Shown here in pieces: positions 35,096 to 44,889 of a DNA stretch of 64,000 nt. A program made the position numbers and the translations under genes. The stretch's first letter is position 1, and each line of letters begins with the position of its first letter. This DNA comes from Rosistilla carotiformis (GTDB lineage Bacteria > Planctomycetota > Planctomycetia > Pirellulales > Pirellulaceae), in NCBI RefSeq assembly GCF_007753095.1, contig NZ_CP036348.1, positions 3,410,001 through 3,474,000 of the forward strand. The letters run 5' to 3'. The notes beneath the pieces were generated by a model, which saw only the letters and a program-made list of their open reading frames with translations, was not told the DNA's origin and did no database searches.

Positions 35096-36181
35096 ATGGA
35101 TTTGAATTTGAATCGAACTGGAAACGTTTTGCGAATGCGACTGTTGATCGCCGCGACACTGCTGATCGTCGGCTGTGAAAAGCCCGTTGCGGAAGACGCG
35201 GCGTCACCGAAACCGGCGGAGATCTTGCAGGTCGCGGGCAAGACGATGGGAACGCGGTACGAAGTCAAAATTGCCAGCCCTCCATCGGATCTTGCATCCG
35301 ATTGGGAATTGTTGATCGATCGCGAACTGCGTCGGGTCAACGATCAGATGTCGACCTACCTATCGACGTCGGAGCTCTCTCGTTTTAACCGGTCCGAGAG
35401 TCTCGATTGGTTTGAGGTTTCTCCAGAGACGGCGATGGTGGTCGCCGCCGCGCTACAAATTTCTGAAAAAACGGGAGGGGCGTTTGATGTGACCGTCGGA
35501 CCGTTGGTGAATTTGTGGAGCTTTGGGCCCCAGCGGCACGAGAAGACGCTGCCGAGCCAAGCTGCGATCGACGAGGCTGCTTCGGCGACGGGATACCAGT
35601 CGCTGCATGTCCGGACCGATCCACCAGCGCTTCGCAAAGATAAGGCTGCATTGCAAGTCGACCTCTCTTCGATCGCCAAAGGGCATGGCGTCGATCGCAT
35701 CGTCGATCTGTTGGTTGGCCTGGGCTGCGACAATGTGTTTGTGAACATTGGCGGCGAGATTCGAGCGGTGGGGGACAAGGGAAAAGATCGCCCTTGGCGG
35801 GCTGGTGTCGAACGTCCTGATGAAGCGACGACCGTGCTGTTGTTTCCGGTGGCGGTTGAAAATGAGGCGATCGCGACCTCGGGCGACTACCGCAACTTCT
35901 TCGAGATCGATGGGAAACGCTACTCCCACACGATCGATCCCCGTACCGGACGGCCGGTCGTTCACAGCATGGCGTCGGTCTCGGTGGTCGCTGCCAACTG
36001 CATGCTAGCCGACGCTTGGGCCACGGCGCTGAATGTGCTGGGGCCTGAGGAAGGACCGCCGATTGCGGTGGCAGAATCGTTGGACGCCTATCTGCTGGAA
36101 CGTATCGATGGGCAGTTTCGGCCGCATCCGACCGGTCGGTTCGAGCAATGGAGTAAGCCGCCTGTGACGCCACAGGACTGA
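35096..36181 (+). CDS. apbE: FAD:protein FMN transferase (ApbE), lipoprotein
   Basis: Attaches FMN covalently to threonine in target flavoproteins such as Rnf/Nqr subunits, using FAD. Family blocks are present: GKTMGTRYEVKI, GAFDVTVGPLVNLWSFG, VDLSSIAKGHGVDRI, FVNIGGEIRA and SHTIDPRTGRPV. The N-terminus has a hydrophobic stretch ending LLIVGC, a lipobox, so it is anchored outside the inner membrane. ATG at 35096 gives the Cys at residue 27; ATG at 35135 is the alternative, with Cys at 14. No target flavoprotein is adjacent. def follows after 53 bp. Confidence 0.92.
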   Translation: MDLNLNRTGNVLRMRLLIAATLLIVGCEKPVAEDAASPKPAEILQVAGKTMGTRYEVKIASPPSDLASDWELLIDRELRRVNDQMSTYLSTSELSRFNRSESLDWFEVSPETAMVVAAALQISEKTGGAFDVTVGPLVNLWSFGPQRHEKTLPSQAAIDEAASATGYQSLHVRTDPPALRKDKAALQVDLSSIAKGHGVDRIVDLLVGLGCDNVFVNIGGEIRAVGDKGKDRPWRAGVERPDEATTVLLFPVAVENEAIATSGDYRNFFEIDGKRYSHTIDPRTGRPVVHSMASVSVVAANCMLADAWATALNVLGPEEGPPIAVAESLDAYLLERIDGQFRPHPTGRFEQWSKPPVTPQD

Positions 36182-36184
36182 TCC

Positions 36185-36190
36185 TATAAT
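36185..36190 (+). promoter_or_regulatory. Perfect TATAAT ahead of def
   Basis: A consensus -10 hexamer lies 45 bases before the def ATG, directly after the apbE stop. The -35 region at 17 bases is poor (CTGTGA). It may be a promoter for def-fmt. Confidence 0.35.
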
Positions 36191-36234
36191 GGAGCCTTTC
36201 CGCCCGAATTGACTTTCCGCCCGCGCCCGATGCC

Positions 36235-36819
36235 ATGCCACTTGAAATCGTTCCGTATCCCCATCCTACCCTGCGTTACAAGAGCAAACCGATCCGCAAA
36301 GTGGACAAAGCGTTACGCGATGTCGTCGCGGAGATGTTCGACCTGATGTACGCTTCGCGCGGCGTGGGGCTGGCTGCAAACCAAGTCGACATCCCGCTGC
36401 GGATGTTTGTCGTCAACCCCAGCGGCACGCGAGGGGATGGCGAGGAATTGGTGTTGATCAATCCCGTGATTCAACGTCCCAAGGGCTCGTGGCAAGCCGA
36501 AGAGGGCTGCTTGAGTTTGCCCGGCGTGTTTGGCAACGTGATGCGTCCCAAAGAAATTCGCCTGAGTGCGTTTGACCTGAAGGGGAATCCGATCGAACGC
36601 ACGGTCGACGACTTCCTTGGGCGAGTGCTTCAACACGAAAATGACCATCTCGACGGGGTGATGTTTATCGACCGGATGACCGACGAGGCGCGTCGCGATC
36701 TGGAAGGCGCGTTGGCCGAATTTGAGATCGTTCGCGAAAGCTGCCGACAAACCGGTTCGGTCGAATCGGACGAAGCCATCATCCAGCGACGCAACGAGTG
36801 GGAGCAGCGGTATGCCTGA
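36235..36819 (+). CDS. def: Peptide deformylase
   Basis: Removes the formyl group from the N-terminal methionine of new proteins. All three catalytic motifs are visible: GVGLAANQVD near residue 43, EEGCLSLPG near 88 (metal-ligand Cys) and QHENDHLDG near 130 (two metal-ligand His and catalytic Glu). At 194 residues it is slightly longer than E. coli Def because of a C-terminal tail. It overlaps fmt by eight bases, the usual def-fmt pairing of functionally opposed enzymes. Confidence 0.97.
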   Translation: MPLEIVPYPHPTLRYKSKPIRKVDKALRDVVAEMFDLMYASRGVGLAANQVDIPLRMFVVNPSGTRGDGEELVLINPVIQRPKGSWQAEEGCLSLPGVFGNVMRPKEIRLSAFDLKGNPIERTVDDFLGRVLQHENDHLDGVMFIDRMTDEARRDLEGALAEFEIVRESCRQTGSVESDEAIIQRRNEWEQRYA

Positions 36820-37780
36820 TCGTCCGTTGACGATGGTTTTGATGGGAACCGGCCCGTTTGCAGTTCCCGCGTTCGAAGCGATTCGGCGCTCCGGTGATTC
36901 GATCGCTTTGGTCGTGACGCGTCCCGAAGTGATCAGTAAGAGTCGAAAGCCCGCACCTCCGGGACCGGTTCGCCAGTGGGCCACCGATAACGGCCTGCCG
37001 ATCTTCGACCCGCCGACCATCAATGCGGACGATGCGATCGCAAAACTGCGATCGCTCCAGGCCGACTTGTTTGTCGTCTGCGACTACGGACAGATCTTAA
37101 GTTCCCAAGCCTTGGAAGCTGCCGCTTTGGGAGGCATCAATTTGCACGGCTCGCTGTTGCCCGCCTACCGCGGCGCGGCGCCGGTTCAATGGGCGGTCTG
37201 GAATGGCGATGCGGAGAGTGGTGTTTCGGTGATCCACATGACGCCGCGATTGGATGGCGGCCCCGTGATTGCGTCGGCAACCACGCCGATCCAGGCAACA
37301 GAAACGGCGGGCGAACTAGAAGATCGGCTCAGTCAGTTGGGCGTGCAGCCAACGCTCGTTGCGATCGATATCTTACGGAATTGGGACCGTGCATCCGTGA
37401 TCGGTGCCCCACAAGATAAGTCGCTCGTTTCCAAGGCGCCTCGTTTGGCGAAGGCCGATGGAAAGATCGATTGGACTCAAACGGTACGACAAATCGATTG
37501 TCATGTTCGCGCGATGCAGCCCTGGCCGGATGCCTTTACGCTTGTCGAAACCGGGACCAAGCAGCCGCTTCGACTCGTCATTCGCCAGATTGCGGCGTCG
37601 GATCATCCACGTCCCGCCGACGCACAGCCGGGCCAAGTGATCGCTATCGACGGCCGCCTATTGGTTGCCGTTGGGGATGGGTGCATCGAGATCTTGCGTC
37701 TCGTACCGGCGGGAAAACGGGAGATGTCGGCGGATGCGTTCGTGCGCGGCAATCCGCTGCCCGTGGGAACCATTCTCTAG
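36812..37780 (+). CDS. fmt: Methionyl-tRNA formyltransferase
   Basis: Formylates initiator Met-tRNA with 10-formyl-tetrahydrofolate. It starts TMVLMGTGPFAVPAFEAI, with catalytic NLHGSLLPAYRGAAPVQW near residues 110-127 and the Asp-containing MTPRLDGGPV near 145. The C-terminal OB-fold domain is present, giving 322 residues. The ATG at 36812 lies inside the end of def (stop at 36819), so translation is coupled. An earlier in-frame GTG/ATG would extend deep into def and was rejected. Confidence 0.96.
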   Translation: MPDRPLTMVLMGTGPFAVPAFEAIRRSGDSIALVVTRPEVISKSRKPAPPGPVRQWATDNGLPIFDPPTINADDAIAKLRSLQADLFVVCDYGQILSSQALEAAALGGINLHGSLLPAYRGAAPVQWAVWNGDAESGVSVIHMTPRLDGGPVIASATTPIQATETAGELEDRLSQLGVQPTLVAIDILRNWDRASVIGAPQDKSLVSKAPRLAKADGKIDWTQTVRQIDCHVRAMQPWPDAFTLVETGTKQPLRLVIRQIAASDHPRPADAQPGQVIAIDGRLLVAVGDGCIEILRLVPAGKREMSADAFVRGNPLPVGTIL

Positions 37781-37857
37781 TCGGCAATCACTCCCGTTCG
37801 CCGAGCCCGCGAGTGGGGGCCCGGCGTTGTGATGGGACATCACGAGTGCGCCGCGGA

Positions 37858-38835
37858 CTATTTCTTGACGACCCAGATGTTGCGATAGACGACCGGGTTG
37901 CCGTGCCCTTGCAGGTAAAGTGCATCGGGTTCAGGTCCTTCGGGGTGCCGACCAGGAGTTCCGTGGGGAAGTTCCAGGTCGTCGTGAATCACGACACCAT
38001 TGTGTCGGATCGTGGCCCGAGCGTTCTTCGTTTTGTTGCCTTGATCGTCGTAGCGGGCAGCGGTGAAGTCGATGTCGTAGGTCTGCCATTGCAGCGGTGG
38101 GAAACACATGTTGACGTTCGGTTCGGCGATGCTGTAGATCCCGCCGCATTCGTTGTTTTTGCCGGCCAAGCCAAACGAATCGAGGACTTGCAATTCATAA
38201 CGGCTTTGCATGTAGACGCCACTGTTGCCGCGAGCCTGTCCCCGCGCCTTAGGTTTGAACGGTGTGCGAAACTCCAAGTGCAGTGTGTGGTCGCCAAATT
38301 TTTCTTTACTGAAGCAATTCGCCGCCAACAAATCGCCCATCCGTTTGCCCCCTTCGAAGGCATCGGCCGACGAACCGTCGAACAGCACGACCGCGCCGGC
38401 AGGCGGTTCGGCACCCAAGGTGTCGCTTTCGCGTTGGACTTTGTAAAGTGTGCCTCGCAGGATTCCATCGGCCACCGTGATCACATTGAGTTCACCGTTG
38501 GAGATCTCGATCTTAAATAGGTCGTTGGTAAACACCGCGGTTTCACCTTCCATCTCGCCATCGATTTCGGCTTTGATGTCTTTGTGAGATCGTTCCGCAT
38601 TGGGGAGCCCGTCGGCGTAGCTAACTAAGTGGAACTTGCCATCCCCCAGCGCAATCACCTGCACGCCAAACTTCACAGCGTCGGGGCCTGCGGTGCCTTC
38701 GTATTCACCTTGGATTTTGTAATCGATCGGGGCAGTTGCTGGATCCAGGTAGGTATCTTTGAGATCGATGTCTTCAGCGAAAGCGGAGGGGGACAGCAGC
38801 GCGACGGCAAGCGTTAGGGCAAAAATTCGTTTCAT
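37858..38835 (-). CDS. Secreted DUF1080 protein (3-keto-disaccharide hydrolase-like)
   Basis: A 325-residue exported protein with a clear signal peptide (KRIFALTLAVALLSPSAFA, cleavage near residue 20). The C-terminal half (from VVLFDGSSADAFEGG) is the DUF1080 concanavalin-like fold, with GNSGVYMQSRYELQVLDSFG and CGGIYSIAEPNVNM as family blocks. Some DUF1080 members hydrolyse 3-keto-glycosides; others are carbohydrate-binding, so activity is inferred. The N-terminal 130 residues form a separate beta-rich region. The gene is convergent with fmt, 77 bp away. Confidence 0.88.
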   Translation of the reverse strand: MKRIFALTLAVALLSPSAFAEDIDLKDTYLDPATAPIDYKIQGEYEGTAGPDAVKFGVQVIALGDGKFHLVSYADGLPNAERSHKDIKAEIDGEMEGETAVFTNDLFKIEISNGELNVITVADGILRGTLYKVQRESDTLGAEPPAGAVVLFDGSSADAFEGGKRMGDLLAANCFSKEKFGDHTLHLEFRTPFKPKARGQARGNSGVYMQSRYELQVLDSFGLAGKNNECGGIYSIAEPNVNMCFPPLQWQTYDIDFTAARYDDQGNKTKNARATIRHNGVVIHDDLELPHGTPGRHPEGPEPDALYLQGHGNPVVYRNIWVVKK

Positions 38836-39147
38836 CAGGTACTCTAAACTATTCGGGTGGGGGGAAATGACCGGCGACTAGCATACCACTGGTGCTTGCG
38901 AAAAGAAACATTTCTGTCATTGCCGCTTGGCTTGAGGCGACATCGCAATCGTTATTCCTCGATTTTGACGCCTTCCGGGGGAGGGGCGGGGCATCGCATT
39001 GATCGCTTCAAGCCGATGTCCCATAATCTGCGGAGCCCGACGACCGCGGGCTGCCGTTCGCGATGCCGCGGCGTGGATGCAATGCTCCGCTGCCATCGTT
39101 GGATGAACACGCTGTAAATAAGAATCCCATCGAAGGAACGTGATACG
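38836..39147. other. Intergenic region between divergent DUF1080 and Coa1-like genes
   Basis: About 310 bp with no supportable gene. A GAAGGAA ribosome-binding site lies just before the ATG at 39148. No promoter or operator stands out. Confidence 0.45.
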
Positions 39148-39624
39148 ATGTCTAGCTTTGCGACGGACGATTCCCCAAATGCTCAACCGCCGAAGTCGAA
39201 GAACGCGGTCAAGATTGTCATCGCCGTCGTCTTGATCGGACTTGGAATCGTTTGCTGTGGTTGTCTTGGGGTGATTGGGGTTTCCTGGATGGCCTACGGC
39301 GATTCGGTGGAAACCATCAAAGGGAACCGGATCGTCCAACAAAATTTGGGCGATGTGACATCTGCGGAAATCGATCTCCAGGCGACGGGAGAGCTCGCTG
39401 AAGGAGGAGGCCAACAGCGGCTCGTTTATCGGGTTGAAGGGACGACGGGAACGGGCAAGGTGATCGTGGCGACTGGGCCAGCAGGGCTTGAACTGAAGTC
39501 GCTGATTTTGGAGGACGGAACCGAGATCAATTTGCAGGTGGCTGACGAACGCATTCCGGTCGAATTCGAGATCGATAGCGGCGAGCTGCAGATCGACACG
39601 GGCGAAGTCGTGCCGCAGGAGTAG
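39148..39624 (+). CDS. Coa1-like single-helix membrane protein
   Basis: A 158-residue protein with a short cytoplasmic N-terminus, one long hydrophobic helix (about 22-48, VKIVIAVVLIGLGIVCC and onward) and a beta-rich soluble part. The pattern after the helix (a stretch resembling NRIVQQNLGDVTSAEI, then YRVEGTTGTGKVIV) recalls the Coa1 fold, known in mitochondria as a cytochrome oxidase assembly factor and widespread in bacteria with unknown role. The resemblance is by layout and is not certain. It is convergent with the sigma-54 regulator, 32 bp away. Confidence 0.6.
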   Translation: MSSFATDDSPNAQPPKSKNAVKIVIAVVLIGLGIVCCGCLGVIGVSWMAYGDSVETIKGNRIVQQNLGDVTSAEIDLQATGELAEGGGQQRLVYRVEGTTGTGKVIVATGPAGLELKSLILEDGTEINLQVADERIPVEFEIDSGELQIDTGEVVPQE

Positions 39625-39656
39625 CCGGCGGAAGCGGAGTTTCCTGGTGGCGGAGG

Positions 39657-41708
39657 TCAATCGATCCAGTCGCGCGGGGTGAGTTCGAAGCGTTTCAGCT
39701 TTCGATCCAAGGTCGATCGTTCGATCCCCAAAATCGAAGCCGCTTTGCTTTTGTTGCCTTCGGTCGCGCGTAAGGTCTGCAAAATGTGATTGCGTTCGAT
39801 ATCCAACAACGATAATTCTTCGAACGCGCGGGGATCGCCTGGGGCCATCGTTGGATTGCCGGCGCTGTGGACATTCGACAACACCAAATCCTCAGCATCG
39901 ATGGAAGACTTGTTGGACAACACGACGGCTCGTTCGATGACGTTCTTGAGTTCGCGAATGTTCCCCGGCCATGGATACTTCATCAAACGTTTCTCCGCCG
40001 CGACGGTAAAGCCTTCGATTTTTCGCCCCATCTGCTGACAAAAGCGTTTCAAAAAGTAGTTTGCCAATCGCAGGATGTCGCGGCCCCGCTGACGCAGCGG
40101 CGGGATCACGATTTCCAATACGTGCAATCGGAAGTAGAGATCGGCCCGAAATCGGCCGGCGCGGACCTCGGCTTCCAAGTCGCGATTGGTTGCGGAGACG
40201 ACACGAACGTCGGCGCGAATCGAACGGTTTCCGCCGACGCGCTCAAACGGATGACCTTCTAGGACGCGAAGGAACTTTGCTTGGATTTCGGGACTCATCT
40301 CCCCGATTTCATCGAGCATTAAAGTTCCTCCATCTGCCGCTTCGAACTTCCCCAACTTACGTTCGGTGGCCCCGGTAAATGCCCCTTTTTCGTGCCCAAA
40401 CAGTTCACTTTCCAGCAACGCTGGCGAGAGTGCGGCACAGTTGAGACACAGGAACGGTCCTTCGCTGCGGTTGCTTTGGTCGTGCAATGATTGCGCGACC
40501 AGTTCTTTGCCGACACCGCTTTCTCCGCGGATCAAGACCGTGGCCGATGTAGGGGCGGCACGGCGGATTGCTTCACCGATCGCTCGGATCTCGGGACTGT
40601 CGCCAACGATCTTCGATTCTTGCCCCAGTTGGTGCCGCAGTTCGTCGACCTTCTGCCGACTGCGATCCAACCGCGTGGCCAGCTTGGCCTGTCGCATCAG
40701 ATTCTGAAACGCAAGTCCGAGATTCTCGGCGACCGCCAAAGCGAACTCTAAGTGTTCGGGTTCTAACGACGGTTCGTCGTCGCTCGAATAGAGATGGATC
40801 AACCCGATCGAGCGGTTCTCGACACGAATCGGAGCGCACAGCGTACTGGTCGTGCTGATCTCGCCTCGGCTGTCGGGACTGGCCAGCGCCGCATCGTCAG
40901 CGATGTTACGCGCGAGCACCGCTTCACCGTCGCGCAAAACCGTTTGGGCGACAAAATCGGGGACGCGATGGTAGCTGCGATGAAGCCGTTGGCGCGTGGC
41001 GATTAACACGAGGTCGTTGGGATTGTCGGAGATTTGTTTTGCCGATTCCGCTAAACGCATGACCGCGCCGGTGGCGACGCCGGTGTGTTGGATTAGGGTG
41101 TCGAGCGCCGATTCAGCGGCGGCGTCGATCGATTCGCAACGCGAAAGGTCAAAAGCGAACTGAAATAATTTTTGCGCCGCGCCGGCGTTTTGGTTCGGCT
41201 TGGGTTTACGAAGCCGCTGCTCCAGAAAGGGGGATTTTCGTTGCCGGTGAGTGATTTCGCCAGCATCGATCCCCTCGACGGTCTGCTGTTCTTCCAGCAA
41301 ACCGCTGCCTTCGCTCGCACTGCCTCCGGCGGTGGGCGATTCGTGCTCGAACGCATCGGCGATTTCGTGAACGAAAACCATCTGACAGCCAGCAATTTCT
41401 AGCGTTTGGCCGGGCTGCAGGACCTGATCGCCGTGCACCGGTTGGGCGTCGATGCGGGTTCCGTTGCGACTTGCGTTGTCGCGGACGATCCAATCCCCCT
41501 GTTCGGCAAATAGCTCGGCGTGCTGACGACTGCACCGTTCGTGTCGGATCACGATATGGCTGCCCGATGACCTCCCAATGGTGGTCCGGCGACCTGGGGT
41601 TAGGCTGAACACGTCGGTCCAACGACTCCCCTCGCGAACCACCAAATAGGCCGGTGGCGCGGTTTCTGCGGAATTTGTAGCCTCAGACAAGCGATAACCC
41701 GCGGGCAA
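39657..41708 (-). CDS. Sigma-54-dependent activator with FHA and GAF domains
   Basis: A 683-residue transcription activator. FHA domain at about 20-115 ([23 protein letters not shown]), which reads phospho-threonine; GAF domain at about 180-335; AAA+ domain with Walker A GESGVGKE at 395-402, GAFTGA at 442-447 (contacts sigma-54) and Walker [13 protein letters not shown] at 460-471; Fis-type HTH at the end ([17 protein letters not shown]). All motifs needed to activate sigma-54 promoters are intact. The TTG start is uncertain. FHA input suggests control by a Ser/Thr kinase. The divergent neighbour encodes a DUF1598 protein; no -24/-12 site was found in the 170 bp between. Confidence 0.94.
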   Translation of the reverse strand: MPAGYRLSEATNSAETAPPAYLVVREGSRWTDVFSLTPGRRTTIGRSSGSHIVIRHERCSRQHAELFAEQGDWIVRDNASRNGTRIDAQPVHGDQVLQPGQTLEIAGCQMVFVHEIADAFEHESPTAGGSASEGSGLLEEQQTVEGIDAGEITHRQRKSPFLEQRLRKPKPNQNAGAAQKLFQFAFDLSRCESIDAAAESALDTLIQHTGVATGAVMRLAESAKQISDNPNDLVLIATRQRLHRSYHRVPDFVAQTVLRDGEAVLARNIADDAALASPDSRGEISTTSTLCAPIRVENRSIGLIHLYSSDDEPSLEPEHLEFALAVAENLGLAFQNLMRQAKLATRLDRSRQKVDELRHQLGQESKIVGDSPEIRAIGEAIRRAAPTSATVLIRGESGVGKELVAQSLHDQSNRSEGPFLCLNCAALSPALLESELFGHEKGAFTGATERKLGKFEAADGGTLMLDEIGEMSPEIQAKFLRVLEGHPFERVGGNRSIRADVRVVSATNRDLEAEVRAGRFRADLYFRLHVLEIVIPPLRQRGRDILRLANYFLKRFCQQMGRKIEGFTVAAEKRLMKYPWPGNIRELKNVIERAVVLSNKSSIDAEDLVLSNVHSAGNPTMAPGDPRAFEELSLLDIERNHILQTLRATEGNKSKAASILGIERSTLDRKLKRFELTPRDWID

Positions 41709-41878
41709 AAATGTTGTGTTCGTGGTGGTTTGTGACTATTTTACATGCTGGCGGCGCACGTAAGTCGGCAGTTTCCTTCGGGAAGCGTTTTTGACCTACA
41801 TTTAAATAGCGTTCGCCGCTTGTCTCAGGAAGATTCTACCCACTTGGTATCGACGCGTCAGCGTTGGGAGTTCGTTTG

Positions 41879-43249
41879 ATGAAATGTCCACAAGGTTTGC
41901 AGGTTCGTGTCCGTCATGCAATCTGCATTGCCAGCATGATCGTGATCGCAACGCCGTCCTTCGCCGGACAAGTTGGCGTGCGTCAGAACTCCGTCGGCGG
42001 TGTGATGGTGGATGCTGGCGGCGTGGTGCGTGCGGCGACACCGATGGAACAGCAGAAGTTGCTGCTCGATGTCCGTGCGAAAGTTCGTGCTGCTGACGGT
42101 GAAATGGCCAAGCCAGCCGATCTGCGGATGATCTCGCTGAAGGGATTGCAAGCGGCAATCGCCGAAGCGCTTGCCACCGGCGACGATTTGCCCGAAGAGA
42201 TCCGTTACCTGGCAGGGCTGCAACGCATTGAATACGTCTTGGCCTACCCCGAACAAAATGACATCGTGATTGCGGGCCCCGCCGAACCATGGATCGTACG
42301 TGACGACGCGGCAGTGGTGGGGGCGATCAGCGGTCAACCAATGATGTTGATCGACGACTTGGTCACGGCGATGCAGAGTGTCGAAGCGGCGCGACAAGGT
42401 GGAATCAGTTGCTCGATCGAACCGACCGCCGAAGGGCATCAACGCTTGAATCGGTTGCTGTCCAAGGTGCAATTGCGAAATGGTCAAAACCCTAAATCGC
42501 TTGAACCTCAAATGAAGCAAGCGTTTGGCCCCCAGATGGTCAAGCTGAACGGTGTGCCGACGGACAGTCACTACGCCCGTATCTTGGTTGCCGCCGATTA
42601 TCAGATGAAGCGGATTGCGATGGGACTTGAGTCGTCGCGGATCGCTGGCCTGCCCAGCTACCTGGAAATGGCGCGGGGATCGATCACGCAAAGCAACGCC
42701 AACCCGCGATGGTGGATGGCGTGCGATTACAATTCCCTGTCGCATTCGGACGACAAGCTCTCTTGGAAATTGTCGGGTCGTGGCGTCAAGACAATGACTG
42801 AAAACGATCTGATCGGTGCCAACGGCCAAGTGGTCGGTAATGCCAAAGCCGATCCGAAGGCTCAAAAGTGGGCCGATCTGATGACGGAACATTATGGCGA
42901 ATTAAGCCAGCAGTTCCCTGTCTTCGGACAATTGCGGAACATGATCGATATGAGCGTCGTGGCGACGTTGATCGTTCAAGAGCGTTTGGACGAAACCGCT
43001 GGGGTGAACCTGGATCTGTTGATGGGACGCGGTAGCGAAGTTCCCGTCGCAGTCTACACCGCGCCAGCGGCGATCTCTCCCGAATGCAGCTTCCTGCGTG
43101 GACGTAAAGGATGGATCGTAACAACTTCTGGTGGCGTCGATATCAACGCGTTTGAGATCGTCGAAAACCAAGCCGCCGATGCAACCCTGGGCGCCGTCCA
43201 CAGCAAGGCGTCTGCCGCCGCTGGCTCCACCTGGTGGTGGAACGGTTGA
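41879..43249 (+). CDS. Secreted DUF1598 protein
   Basis: A 456-residue planctomycete-specific protein of unknown function. ATG at 41879 begins a signal peptide with hydrophobic core AICIASMIVIATPSFA. The remainder is soluble, with the DUF1598 features LRMISLKGLQAAI, RYLAGLQRIEYVLAYPEQNDIVIAGPAEPW and MARGSITQSNANPRWWMA. No catalytic motif is recognised. It is divergent from the FHA/sigma-54 activator, which may control it. The downstream hairpin at 43290-43322 is oriented to terminate the opposing gene. Confidence 0.8.
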   Translation: MKCPQGLQVRVRHAICIASMIVIATPSFAGQVGVRQNSVGGVMVDAGGVVRAATPMEQQKLLLDVRAKVRAADGEMAKPADLRMISLKGLQAAIAEALATGDDLPEEIRYLAGLQRIEYVLAYPEQNDIVIAGPAEPWIVRDDAAVVGAISGQPMMLIDDLVTAMQSVEAARQGGISCSIEPTAEGHQRLNRLLSKVQLRNGQNPKSLEPQMKQAFGPQMVKLNGVPTDSHYARILVAADYQMKRIAMGLESSRIAGLPSYLEMARGSITQSNANPRWWMACDYNSLSHSDDKLSWKLSGRGVKTMTENDLIGANGQVVGNAKADPKAQKWADLMTEHYGELSQQFPVFGQLRNMIDMSVVATLIVQERLDETAGVNLDLLMGRGSEVPVAVYTAPAAISPECSFLRGRKGWIVTTSGGVDINAFEIVENQAADATLGAVHSKASAAAGSTWWWNG

Positions 43250-43282
43250 TCCAACGCTTGGGTCGCTTTGGCGTCAATTAAT

Positions 43283-43322
43283 AAAAAAACCGCTGTCGAA
43301 ACCCGAAGGTCATCGACAGCGG
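43283..43322 (-). terminator. Intrinsic terminator of the Wza-like gene
   Basis: CCGCTGTCGA (43290-43299) and TCGACAGCGG (43313-43322) form a perfect 10-bp stem with a 13-base loop. Read leftward, the stem is followed by seven T residues (the A-run at 43283-43289). It lies about 80 bases past the stop at 43402, so it should end transcription of the minus-strand exporter gene. Confidence 0.8.
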
Positions 43323-43401
43323 CATGCGGGAATTTCTTGAAGTAGGCGCCTTGGATGCCAAACCGCGGTTCGGCATCGTTCGAAAGGCGGTGAATCCGAG
43401 C

Positions 43402-44757
43402 CTAGTTGCGTAGCAGTTCTTGGATTCCGTAGGTGAAGAAGGTTCCCAGTCCGAAGTTTAGAACTTCCTCTTCACACTTGTACTGCAGAACCAGGATGTC
43501 ACCCGCTTGAATCAGCGGTCGCTGGCGAGGATCGTTGGTCGCTGCAGCCAGGTCCACTTCGATGACAACCTGTCCTTCGCATGGTGTCTTGCGAAGGATG
43601 TACAGTCGCCCTGGTGGTACGCCGCCGACGCTGCGGGCGTTCAATCCGCCTGCTCCCCCGCCGCCACCGCCAACTTGGCTGCCGACGCCGGTTCCGGCAA
43701 TCGCCATCGCTCCGAGAACATCCAAGTCGTAGTCGCGAGGTAGTGGATGTTCTCCACCGGGCAGCAATCCGCCGGTGTAGAAGACCTCGCGATCACGTGA
43801 TTCGATGTAGATGATGTCGCCACTCTTCAACAGCACGTCCTGGGGACGGATGTCAGGGATCACGCCCGGTGCAACTCGCAATGGAATACGAATCGCGGTG
43901 TCGTCTTCGGGAGGTGGTGGTGGGCACATGCATGGATTTTGGCATCGCTTCGCTTCGATATCGCGGTAGTACTGCGCGACCAATTCCATCCGTTTGCGTT
44001 TGTCTTCTTGACTCGCACGAAGGATCTTGACTTCGTTCTTTGCCGTCACACCGGGAAGTCCGCCGGTCTGCATCAGGGCGTGTAATACGTCATTTTGGTA
44101 TGCGGGTAGCTTTACAATGCTGCCCGAAGCCCCTTGGAAGCTGCCACGCTGAACGCTGCTTCCGCTGTTGACCTCATTTTGTGTCAACGATTGGTCCTGA
44201 CGGACGACAATTACATCGTAGGTTCGCTCTTTGATCAGAGTAACCACGGGGCGTGCCTTTTCATCCTGGAGGATATTGCCCTTGATGTAGGCTTGGCGTA
44301 CGAGTTCGCGGACTTGGTCGATCGTCATTCCACGGACGTCGATTGGCTCGACTAACGGCAAGGAGATCGTGCCATCTTCCGCTACGGCAATCGGGAATCC
44401 GATCGAGGGTGGCAGAGTACTTTCGGCGTCGGGAAAGTGAACCGGTGGCAACTGAGGTGTCACATCGGGAGCGTTGAATGGCAACACGCCTTCGATATAG
44501 ATTCCCAGCACGTCATCGGAATCAAGGATATAGTTCCGCGGCGCCTCCTGCGACAACAGCGAGATGTCGACGGGGACGAGGTTATTCTTTGGCGGAGCAA
44601 AAAATTGAGGTGGCAAGCGACGCGCTGGAATGCCGCTGATCGGCGACGTTAGGCTGGTGCAGCCGGTACACATCGCGATGCCTAGACACATGGTCCAAAG
44701 GATGCCAGCGGCAGCGGGCACGCGCTTTGCGGATTGGTTTCTGGTTTCAACATTCAT
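43402..44757 (-). CDS. Wza-like polysaccharide export lipoprotein
   Basis: Outer-membrane/periplasmic exopolysaccharide channel protein, 451 residues. ATG at 44757 starts a signal with lipobox MCTGC near residue 33. The polysaccharide-export domain (YILDSDDVLGIYIEGVLPF, then IGFPIAVAEDGTISLPLVEPIDVRGMT) is followed by SLBB-type beta-grasp regions (DVIVVRQDQ and DVLLKSGDIIYIESRDREVFYTGGLLPGG). A Gly-rich loop interrupts the last SLBB. It partners the BY-kinase at 27.3 kb. The upstream lipoprotein gene is on the same strand, separated by 132 bp that contain a strong hairpin, and a good intrinsic terminator follows. Confidence 0.92.
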   Translation of the reverse strand: MNVETRNQSAKRVPAAAGILWTMCLGIAMCTGCTSLTSPISGIPARRLPPQFFAPPKNNLVPVDISLLSQEAPRNYILDSDDVLGIYIEGVLPFNAPDVTPQLPPVHFPDAESTLPPSIGFPIAVAEDGTISLPLVEPIDVRGMTIDQVRELVRQAYIKGNILQDEKARPVVTLIKERTYDVIVVRQDQSLTQNEVNSGSSVQRGSFQGASGSIVKLPAYQNDVLHALMQTGGLPGVTAKNEVKILRASQEDKRKRMELVAQYYRDIEAKRCQNPCMCPPPPPEDDTAIRIPLRVAPGVIPDIRPQDVLLKSGDIIYIESRDREVFYTGGLLPGGEHPLPRDYDLDVLGAMAIAGTGVGSQVGGGGGGAGGLNARSVGGVPPGRLYILRKTPCEGQVVIEVDLAAATNDPRQRPLIQAGDILVLQYKCEEEVLNFGLGTFFTYGIQELLRN

Positions 44758-44849
44758 CACAAAGACTCTTCGTTACGGCGTCTGCGGACTGGATCTGTTA
44801 GGATGCGCGTCGTCCGTTGATATGGCAACGGAGATGCTAGTTTTCCATA

Positions 44850-44872
44850 GCAGGATCGCACTTCGATCCTGC
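44850..44872 (-). terminator. Strong hairpin between the lipoprotein and Wza-like genes
   Basis: GCAGGATCG (44850-44858) and CGATCCTGC (44864-44872) form a perfect 9-bp stem with a 5-base loop, 17 bases past the lipoprotein stop at 44890. No T-tract follows. It could terminate, attenuate or stabilise the upstream transcript, giving unequal expression of the two genes. Confidence 0.5.
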
Positions 44873-44889
44873 GGCAGCGAATCAACACA

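Noticed and set aside
41709-41878. Sigma-54 (-24/-12) promoter between the activator and DUF1598 gene
   Set aside because: No GG-N10-GC pair with acceptable flanks was found on the plus strand in this stretch.
41858-42892. A 344-codon minus-strand frame opposite the DUF1598 gene
   Set aside because: Antisense shadow; the plus-strand frame has a signal peptide and family match.
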